Source: Sipunculus nudus (lineage: Eukaryota; Annelida; Sipuncula; Golfingiida; Sipunculidae). Taken from it: DNA of 64,000 nucleotides. Positions 11,762 to 23,392 of the stretch are shown here, piece after piece. Below the pieces are notes generated by a model. It saw only the letters and a list, made by a program, of their open reading frames with translations, had not been told where the DNA came from and did not search any database. Numbering within the stretch: the first letter of the stretch is position 1; each line of letters starts with the position of its first letter. Position numbers and translations under genes: made by a program. The stretch spans positions 64,020,800 through 64,084,799 of the forward strand of contig CM049314.1 in NCBI GenBank assembly GCA_026874595.1, in the 5' to 3' direction.

Positions 11762-13253
11762 CTAGTAAAATGAAATATTGAGAAGTAATTAATTATTAAT
11801 ATAAAAGAAGTGTGATTAATAATGTATACATCCATCAAAAGGTTTGAAAAATCAAACTCGAAGCGATTGTGAATATCATGGCATACCCAGTCTTATAAAA
11901 TCAGCCAGGACGATGATTGGCTAGTGGTTTAAAATGATAACTTCTGATTGGCTAGCACCTTAAAATGAACATCTCTAGTTGGCTATTACTTTAAAATTAT
12001 AATATCTGATTAGTTAATATTTTGTAATGAGACATGTCTAATGTCTTACAGGTTTTTGTAATTACTTTCATTTCCTGATAACTTGCCAGTACAGACTATT
12101 TTTATGATTGACTATATTTTTGAAGTAAACATTGTTTAGTAGCTTGATATTTTCCCCTGCCTTTTCATTATGACGGACGCAGAAGTGAGGCCATTTAATT
12201 TCACCTTAACCCAGATATATTTCATTAAAATGAAACAATTCTTCAGATATCTTGTTTTTGTACACCAAAAATATGGATACACTTATAACTGTACAGATAA
12301 ACCTGTGTTATAAGACAACCAGTGAAACTGGCTACAGGTGGACTTATTAGGTAGGTCAATTATAACCTATGTCAGTGTTTTTGTTTCACTTAATGGTGGT
12401 CTTTAAATCATAGGTGGTCTTTCAGACAGGTTCCACTGTATTACGTTTACACAGTGGATGGTGCTAATATACTGGTGTTTTTTATACCCTTTAAACCACA
12501 TGGTAATTTTAAAGAATCTAACTGTGCGCTAATCGACTTAACCTTGAAAGAACTGCCCGCTTGTTTCTTTCAGCGCACTCTTTGAGATGATCAGCCATAC
12601 AAATGTGTCGGCTGCCTGGTCTGCCGTCCTCAAATGGTTCTTCATTTTCCCATAAAAGTCAGGCACAGACATCCTCAGAGCTGCAACATTAAGAAATAAA
12701 GACATACAGAGACATATGACATGTACAATGTATTTCACATATTTGCGAGAAGTTTCACTATATAAAATATATATATGTTTGGTTGGTCATGTTATACATA
12801 CATCCTGGAAAGACAACCCTACTTTATCTGCTAACCATCACAAGATTGTAGTAGAAAATTACTCAGAGAGCACAGACCTCCGCCATATGGCATTTTTCGA
12901 AAGGCAGTTTTTTTTCTTAAAAAAAATTCCTGGATCCAGATGGAGATCCTGATCATCCACAAATTTAACCAACTGTTCCTTATACTATTGCTAAGCTATC
13001 CTGGAACTTTTATCTCAATCTGTTTAAAACATGATTTAGGGTAATGTTGCTAACAGACAAACAAACTAACTCTGGCAAAAATATAATCTCCTTGGCAGAG
13101 GTAATTACACAAAGCTAAAAATACCTGAGAAATTTCTAAAGGCCAATTTGAAACACTGCGATATAAAGTGATTGTTACAGAAATGTATAACTACAAGAGT
13201 CACAGTTCAAGGTGACTGTAGTTGTTTCATACCTTTTCCATGTAATTTTGGTG

Positions 13254-13306
<53 letters not shown>

Positions 13307-16300
13307 ATGTATATAAATATATTCTGTCTTTCACCAAAGATATTCTGCTACCGTGGATAATCTGCACCCCCATTTAGGGCCACAATTTTGCTGGAAAATA
13401 ACCCTGTGTATAATATACACCCCATTTCCGGCCTAAATCATGGATGAAGTATATTTTATTTCCAATAGTGACTGGAAAATTTACTGGTTAAATGGCAGTG
13501 AACTTTAGAGAATGACAGTCGGACGGATTTAGCAAAGTTTCTCAGATCTAGCATAGGTATCAGAAAATTACATATTCGTATGTCAAGAGTCATTTCCCGT
13601 GAAAAAAAACAATTCCCCTTAGGATCCCCAATGATAGCGCACATAGCGCCATCTACCAACTAACAATGGTTATCAACGATATCAACAAGTGGGATGGTCA
13701 TGCATATTCCAATTGGCATATCATAGTTCTTTGGGATTGCAAGCCATATGTAAGTCTTATATAAAGTATTTTGAAATGCAAGCAATAAATAAGATAAATG
13801 CAATAAAAAAGATCTAATTGAAAATTCAACCATTACTGTTCATTTTCTTAAAATTCCTTTATTATCGCTCGACACTGGCTGATATTTTGGCTTTCTTACG
13901 GTTTAAAAAAAATGGTCAATGCACCAGAAATAGTTGTATAATTATACCTCTATGTATTATATGCACCAAGGTTTTTAATTAAGATTTTATGACGAAAAAA
14001 ATACAGTGTGGGGGAAGACAGTACCGTTACTGTAATGTTATGATATATCTTTTTTCATTATGGCACTCTTTTTTAGATTTCAGGTTACATAGAATTTTTT
14101 AAAAAGGGGGAGCAGTGCTTTGCCAAGTTATAGCATTAGCAATGGGATAACTTTGTTATTGTTATTTACAGTAACTTCCACATTTGCTTCCCAGTGCCAT
14201 CTTGTGTTAATTTTGTGAGACACATAACATTTCAGTAAAGTTACTGGATAGTTCTTTTGTATATTCTTATACATTTGAGTGGATTGCCAAGAAGAATACA
14301 TAACGTTTCACTGCGTTGAGCTGAAATATGATTAAAGCTGACAGTTGATCATAAAGATAGACATCTCAAATTTTAATTTGTTCAATGTCCACTGAGAGGC
14401 AAGTACAGGATTTACTATGAATATAACAATAATCTTGTCACAGGTACCCCATTAATATTTTATAGTATGGATGAACTTGACATTTGCCCTTATCTCCAAT
14501 CATATATTCTAGAGAATTACTATTATTTTAAGAAACATGGGAAAATCTGACCAAACCTAAACCAATATTTAAACATTAACCAAAAGTGAGACAAAATGTT
14601 TTACTTAATACACATTGTTAAAGCCAAGAGATCGGATTAAAAATAACTGATGAAGTACAGGGGAACATAATATGCATCTTTTTGGAGAGTGACCCCACCT
14701 TTTGTATCTGCCCATCCAGGATGCATCACTGAGAAGTGAATGCTGGGATACATCTTGGCATATTGCTGAGTCATGACCACCTGCTGTCTTTTGTTTTGTG
14801 AATATGCCATTCTCCCATTAAATGGATTCAGTTTTTCTAGCTGTATATCTTTTACATCCAGTTTCTGCCCCAACATGCTTTCAGATGAAACAATTACCTG
14901 TCAATAAAATAGTTTTAGAAACATACAATCATTAATTAATTGATAAAACATATAAATAAAATTACTGAAAAATTACTTTCATGTTCATACTTTTATTCAT
15001 AAGAAGCACTGCCTCAGAAATGGGGCTGTTTTTGCATGTTTTTTTTCCATAATAAATACACTATAAAATTAAAGTGGACCACAGTGTTGGAACCGACATT
15101 TGACAAAATAAATACAATCCGGAATTTACTTACCACTCTTGCTTTCTCTGTTTTGCTCAGCACCGGAATGAGGTCAGTTGTCAGAATATGAACACCTTGA
15201 AAAAAAGGAAAAAAAGTTTAAGCTAATTTCATGTTTACAATGTCCTCATACAAAGTTCTGGCCTCAGCCAATATCACTCAGGTTTGATTTGTCACAGATG
15301 GAATTTGGTTATCAAGTTTTTTTATTTTTTTATTTATCCCTGTTTACAGTTATATTTGTAACTCAAGGATGAGTTTGTACCTCAAAATGAATCAGACCAA
15401 CCATTACATATTTTTATTTACTTTCTAATGACATCTACAATTTTCGAAAAATATCCCATTTTGACACAGCATACAATAAAATTTTCCTGCATGTATATTA
15501 AAATTATGCCTGTTGTTTATGAATGACAGCCACTTTAACAAACCACAGGAAACTGTAATGGTTACCATTTAAATGGGATGTACCGTATGGTTTGTCCGTC
15601 AATGTTTTGTTTCCAGTAAATTACTACTCAAGGATCAACACTAAATTATTTGTTGTGATACTAATATAACTGTGTGGACGGCCATTACACTACAGTTTTC
15701 TATATGACTGTCAGATTCAAATTCGGCCCCGCAATGCTAAATTGAATACCCATTAATAAGCCATGTGGGATAACCACATGGACGATATCATAGGATTAGG
15801 AAACAAAAGCTACCACGTCTCTGTATGAACTGGAAAAGTGTGGTGCTTTTGAAAAAAAGAGTAGATTTCTTCTAAATAAAGAGTGAATAAAGAGTAAAAT
15901 TACTGGTAGCATTAATTACCCAATTTCTATCACAGACTGAATAAAAATATGTGCTTCACATACCACACTTTGAGGATATATATCATTCCCGAATTCAGAA
16001 ACATGCATGGTGCACATCCCCTTGAATTAAAGATAAGGGCATTTTCTACATGTTGCGACACATGCTGGGCAGTTGCGCACAAAAAAATTGCGAAATGCCT
16101 TATCTTGTTCTAACTGGAATCTTAAAGCATGAGAAAAGTAGTATATATCTGAATTGATTGATGGATAAAAAAGAGGAAAAAATGAGTGTCCCGGAAGAAA
16201 AAAAAGTGAAAAAAAGAGTACTTAGCGTCATTTTCAGGAAATCCTCAAAAATGAATGAGTCTTGAAAAAAGTAATTTGGCAGGTCTGTGTTTTGTATCAT

Positions 16301-19300
16301 AAACTCTGGTTAAATGAAAAAAGCCATTTGGGTTTGAAAGAATGATACACAGACAAACAAAGAAGCACAATAGTTTGCATATTACTCACCGAGAGTATTT
16401 GTTGCGAAGTTTTGTTCTAAACCATCTTCACTGACTATTCTCTTATGGACCATACAACCAGCATTGTTCACCTAAATTGGAGAAAACAGGGGACCTGTGG
16501 GTAGCAGTGCTAAGCTGATCATGATTATGAGAATATTTGAAAAAAAGTCCCGCACTTTAATGAACTACATGAGACAGAGCTTCTCATGATATCAAATAAC
16601 TGTAAGTAAATGTACCAGTAGTTCAACTATGTGACTGATATATGCATATATTAAAATACTCAGTAGGAATGTATGAAAGACTGTAAATTATAGAATACAG
16701 ATGAAAGTGGAGATGAGCTGAAGTAGAAACTACACATTTAACTGAAATAAAATGCTGTAAAAATGTTTATTAAAAATCAGAATTAACTTAATGGTTAAAG
16801 CAAGCTAATACAAGCCAATCAAGTATATACTGTAATGTGTAATAAGTGAGAATTGTGGCCTGAATCATTCTCAAAGGAAAAATGCTAATGAGCTTACGAG
16901 ATTACATCTTTGCATGAGCATACACTGCTGTTTGTTATGCAAAAAAAATAATAATTAAAGAATATGATGACTTATGTTGCTCAGGGGGTAGAGCACACGA
17001 TTCAAAACCAGGAGATCATGAGTTTGAATCTCAGCCGAGGTGGCGGGATTTTTCACAGTCGGCCCCAACACAGGGTGTGCACTATGCAAGCTTTATGTGA
17101 AAGCTTTGCCAAATGGCCTTGTTTTACTCACAAACCAGTGCACCTTTCGAATGTTCCTCAGGGGCATGACCAAGCAATGGAGAGGATTATGCACCCAGGG
17201 CTTGCAGGTGCAGTAGTCACGGGGGCTGAGGAAGTGTGTGGTACTGCCCTGTAACATTGTCCAAACCGGGATGGAATACAGATGATGTCAGGCGGGGATA
17301 CGGATGTGGTAGTCGAACCCCCCCCCCCCCCCGGCCTTCAACGAACAAACTTTTCTAGACAATCCTTATGAGGGATTTGAGGGATGATTACCCCCCCCCC
17401 CCCCCCCGCTTTCTGCCAACGACCAATGAATTTTTATGCATGACACCAGTTGACCCCTCCCTGCAAAAAATCCTGGATCCGCTCCTGAATGTATATATAC
17501 ATAGTTAAATTGGGACTAAAAAGTGAAGGCCGAGCAAGACAAGGAACTCTTAAAGCAGGAAACCCCTGAAAGCTCTAAAATAAATATGAAGCTCTCTTTT
17601 GGATTAAAAAAAAAACTTCCACTCAATGTTTATCAGCACTTAGTATCAAGACCCACAGTATTATGATAAAGATATCCATAGCAGTAAATAAGTTAGGTAT
17701 AAGAGATATTATGGTTCTCTGTAATTTAGTTTACTTACCAGAACATTCAATGCTTTTCCTGACTCTTCAAAGTCTTTTGCAAAATGAATCATCTTTCTTG
17801 GTTCTGACATGTCAAGCAAATGTAGGTGTATGTCCTGAAATAAAGACATATGAAAATAAAGAACAGAGGAGGTGATTTTTCTAAGTTTAATTAATCTTAA
17901 TCTCAATACAACAAAAGTATCTGAAGTTATATCCCAGTCTTATACATGGGGTGCTCTTATACATAAAACGTTACAGTAAACTACAATGATATTTGATAGC
18001 AAATTAAATCAGATTTTGTCAGTGCCTTCAGTAATCATTTTGGATCTCTTGCAGTGATTTATATGCACTTATTTAGCTGACAAGGGGGCCAACAATTGTG
18101 TTTTAATTCACATATGTTTGTTGGTTGGGTTGTTTTTACTTCATGATATATAATTAGCCTAATTATTCAAAATATTTTTGACAGGAACCTCTGGTATCTA
18201 GTTGGTCTGAAAGGAACTGTTATATTCAAAATTCAACAAGTTACTGGATTATATAACCCAAAGGCTTTCAGTGATCTTGGCGGTCCAGTGGACAGTGCTA
18301 GTGCTTCATAGGTCAGTGGTTGGAGTCTGAATCTAGGTAAAAGTCAAATTAGTTTTTTAATTTATTCTCCAATTATTGATTTTTTTTTTGTACTGAGTTA
18401 CATGAGAGATACATATATTCGTATAAGAAACCGGTTTCTGGGCAAATATATACATATGACATAATAACATAAAACACATTTCTACTAACTTGAAGAAATG
18501 TCTGTATGATGTGATAGTATCATATTTGTGTAGACATCATATATATGGTCACACGAAGGTATCAGGGATAAATTTCGGAACTGCACAGGGCAAAACAAAA
18601 CTACGAAACATGATGGCCTTCAGATGAGCGACATTTATGAAAATGTGAGAGCTTGAACATTTATTCATTACCAGTAATTCAGCTCAATTCATTTAAGCCT
18701 TAAACTTCAATTCCAATCAATTCCAATTCATTTCCAATTCCGTTTACTGTATTTCCTTGATCAGACGCCCGGGCGTTTATTTTTTTCAGACGGTGCTTTG
18801 ATCTAGCGTCTAAACAAGGCCGGCTTCAATTTAAGGCCGGCGTTGATAAAAAAAAATATTTACCCGTCTGGTCAGAGAAAGTGAAAAAAAAAGAACCCAT
18901 CGAAACAATAAACCCGCCGGTCACTACTTATTAGGACACAGTTGTAGATATCGCCGGTACATGGATTGTGATTACGAAAATTCCTTGGTTGCCATAGGGA
19001 TAAGGACACACGCAATCTTCACAATCATGCACCATAATAAGAACCTACGGGGTATCAGAGCGAGAGATTGCAGCTGTCTACATGAATCTGTCCGCGCGGG
19101 CCTCTCGAAACGAGGTACCCATGTGTTTCATGTGGCTGTGCCATTTACATTACACCGCGTGCATTTGGTAACATCTATCCCCCCCCCCCCGAACATGGGT
19201 TGGCTTTTACATTAACTGTGCACTACGTACATCTGGTAACATTGGTTTCTTGGAAATACGGTTGGTTGGTACGTATTATGACATTGCATAATTCTTTTTC

Positions 19301-22300
19301 TTGTCGACTTTTAACTGATTCAGCTAGACACAACGTATTCAAGTGTTTCCGACCTAGTTTATACAGGTTTGTGACATTTACTGCAGGGAATATTCCGCTG
19401 AATGTATAGTTGTTGACAAGAGTGAATACTTTTTTTAACGTTTAAGATTATTTCCGAAGCGTGTTTTTGGTAACATCGGAGATGCACTGAAAAGGGCTTT
19501 AAAATGAAAGCAAGAAGCGTAATTTGGCTTGTCAGTAGCTACAAATTGTACCGCTTGACACCAGCATTTTGTGTCTTTAAGTTCATGCTACACAAAAATA
19601 TGTGCCCAAAAGTATTTGAACAGTCCTGTCCAACCATCCGTGAGGTAGACTCTAATCGTACCAAGTTGTACCGCTTGTGTCAAGCGGTACTATGTAAACC
19701 TAGCTTGACAGCAGTGATAGTTTCATCCTTCTCACTACTGATGTATTTTTGGCGTTTATTAGGATATGTAATCAGCTTTAATAATTATGGACGAATCGGG
19801 AATATCTGTGTCCTTTATGGAAACAAGCATGCACGTAGGAAAATGAAAGATTGTTAGAGGAATTAAACATATTATCAACACAAACCGAAATTCATACAAC
19901 ACTGTCCGGTCAATTTGACCGTAAAATGCACTAATTATAGTGACGGGAAAAAACATCTGGCTGCAAACATGAAATCTAATCAGACAACCAGCCTCTAGAC
20001 AAGACCAGCGTCTATTATAGGCCGGCGTTTATTTTTCTGAAACATTGCCCCGGCGACTAAATAAGGCAGGCATTTTAAAGGCCCGGCGTGTGATCAAGGA
20101 AATACAGTAATGCAATTTTTTCTCCAATGCAAATTCAATTCAGAATTGCCCCCTGCAGGCCTATATATATTTACATGCATGAGGTTATTTACTCCAAGAC
20201 AATTTTATTGTTCATAACATACAGTGATTATGTTTTGACTCATTTTCAAGTTTTTTATGATAGTTCCGTACTTCATTTCCCGTCATCTCCTTGATTTCAT
20301 CCACCGCTGCCTCTCCTAGCTCTTTGTTTCGGCAAACCATGTGGACAGTCCCACCTGTCAAAAGAAACAATTAGTTCCAATGCAATACTGAAGATGCCAC
20401 ATCGTGTTCAAATGACTTATTAATGAAAAATGTATGTGCTGCAATCTGTTGAGCTTTTATCAAACTAAATTGTTCTGTACATCTGCTGGCTTATCTGATT
20501 TTTTTCAGAAGATCTGCATGTGCCACGAGCTTATAACTAAATTGGCTAATATTTCAAAGATAAAAATCAATGTGACCCTGTAATATATTTCATTCTGTGA
20601 AAGATGAAAGGGACAACTGTTTTCACTTTCATATTAATTCTAACTTTCACGTCTACTACGAACTGGCTTCTGTATTTTTCTCAGCTGTATTCTTGAGTGA
20701 TATTGTTGCTTGACGTTGCTAAAACCAGAAACCATATAAAGCAGAAATATAAGATGGTTACCTTAAGAGCAGAGTAAATTAACATACGTATGTGGTAGTT
20801 TATAAACATCTTGTAAGGCAGCTGCATAGAGATTGCATGACCAAAACTATAGACCCATTGTTTCTTATCTAAATTTGGCCAGAAGAATTAGCAAATTCAA
20901 TCATTTGCATTTTTTTTTTTAAATTTCACACAAAAGTTTGTTTTCACATGTGTATTCTGTGGATGAAAAAAAATTTGGTAATAATTTACTTGTGTTGTCT
21001 TTAAAAAAAAGAACACTTTTTGTTTAGATTGGTTTTATAATAAAACAAGAGTTCTTTTTTTAACCTAGGGATAAACAATTTATGTATTAATTTAAGGTTT
21101 AATTGCTATATGTTAATGAAAAGAGGTCAAGTGTCTAATAAGTCTACAATTTTTTGCACAGGTTCATTGCATTCATAATCAGTGAAATTCGATAGCACAT
21201 GAAAACGACTAATATATTAAATATATTCGTTCAGCTAACATTGTATCAGCGGTGACCTTAAACAAATATTGCACAGTAAATATTCTGTTAATTTTCACCT
21301 CTCTTGGCAACTTCTTTGGCCGTCACTTTACCGATGCCACTGTTAGCTCCCGTTATCATGAAGGACTTCCCGGCACAGTTTACATCCAGATCACCAGCCT
21401 TGAAATGTTTACTGGCATTCTCATAACCAGACCTACAAGGAAAGAAACATCGCTACATCAGACACTAATCATGCACTTCAGCTCCAACATGAATGTTATT
21501 CACATAGGCAACGTACAATATTAATACACCAGTCATATGACGGGAGTATTATGGAATAGGCCTTCCCACCGTCCGTCTGTGAACTTTTAGTGTTGCCAAG
21601 ATAACTTAATGGGGCTTTGATGGATTTTACCAAACTCACTATAACTACTTACCAACAGATATCTCGCCCGAGTTCAATAATGGGCAAAATCCACGTATAT
21701 TTAATAAGGTCATGGATCACAAGCCTACTTTGTGTGTCGCTGCGTTAACTGATGAAATACTCCATCATAAATATGCATGCAAAGAATCATGGTGATCAAT
21801 GCATAAGTTGTACAGATACTGTGCCCTGTTAATGGACGACCGCATTGCTGAAGGTCTCAAAACTTGAGAGAAAAAATGCGTCTAAATTCGAAAAAAATCC
21901 AGTTGGTGCAACCAGTCTACAGGAACTGATGAAACACTTCATGCTCAGCACTGTTTGACGGGAATAAGATTCAGATTCAAAACCTTCAAATAATCTAAAC
22001 TGCAATATTATTGTTTAAGTTATAAATACAATTAAAAGGTACATACCAGGCTAGGAAGAATGACTGCTGTTTTAAAAGTAGGTGGCTATACACCTAATGG
22101 CAGTCCCGGTCTATTAGCCGACTCGGGTGTATAGAGCCAAACCGGTGGCTGCAAAGGAAGGCTGAGGCAGCCTACTGCAAGGCCAACTTGTCGAATCCAA
22201 GAGAGAAAATGCCTGGCTTACTCCCAGTTTTATGCTAGCTGCAGAAAGCAGGGTGAAATACCCACTGCCTTGTGATTGGCCAGCTGGGTCAGGGCATCTC

Positions 22301-23356
22301 TACTGACTGACAGTCAGTGTGGATGCCCCGACCCTGGCCAATCGAAGGCTAATTAAAGCAAATGTCAAGACATGCGGGGGGAGGAATGCTACAATATGTT
22401 ACATCTGAAATGTCTGGTACCATAATTTACTGTAAGTAATCACTAGTTTATAATCCTTATTAATTTTTTTATCAATGTCAATCAGTATGAAATGGAACTT
22501 TGTCATCAATGTTAAAATCTTCAGTAAATGATCAATAATTTTCACTATGACTTATTTCATCAATTTCTTTATATAACTTCATTATGTGGACTATTAATTT
22601 TTATCTTTATTAATGCTTATATGCCATATCTGTGTAGCGAAGAGTTAAGCATAGTATAACCTCTGCTTATGGAGCTTAATCCACGCCTGTAATTCAATGG
22701 ACGAACGATGTTCCTGGCGGGGAAAATTTTGTAAAACATTGAATAATTATCAGCACATCTTGCCACGGATTCCCCTGATGCGGATAATCATACAAGACAA
22801 TACATTGCTCAACCAGAGATCAGCAATTGCATTGTTGGGGGTTTTCCGGTCAGGATCCCAGGCATTCGATGATCCACATCCGAAGAATGTCGTGTTATAT
22901 CGCCCTTTTCATCAAACACTAATGACACTGAGGAATGAATAGACATATCAGATATAAAGCTTACATATTCGACGGTGTTCTGACATGAGTTAGCAAAAAA
23001 TTATATACGCATATTTTGTTTCATATGACTTTTAAAGTCACCGATGCATGACCAACTAAAACTTGGACCGAACAACGCCACCGTACTGTGATCCCAGGAC
23101 GGCACTTTGCTGTACACGGACGGGTACCTGTTAATGTTACTCTGTCAGTTTGACCATGTTTTAATTTTTTTATTCTTTCAGGGCAGAATTGAAGATATTT
23201 GGCCAATTTGAATATGCACGCGAATATTTCTTTCATGATATATTTTTATTGTTTCAATAAGCCAAACCTAATATTCTATGAGATTTTAACCACATCATTA
23301 TCTCTGCTAAAGTATACTTTGTGTTACATGGTTTTGTCTTTTCTTGCCCTTCTTTG

Positions 23357-23392
<36 letters not shown>

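Noticed and set aside
19504-19857. 117-codon plus-strand ORF
   Set aside because: Lies inside a TA-flanked non-autonomous element; no recognisable domain and no counterpart in copy B.
11649-21432. Copy A as a processed or dead pseudogene
   Set aside because: Introns are present, exons 2-9 have no stop or frameshift, and all splice sites there are AG and GT; only exon 1 is altered.
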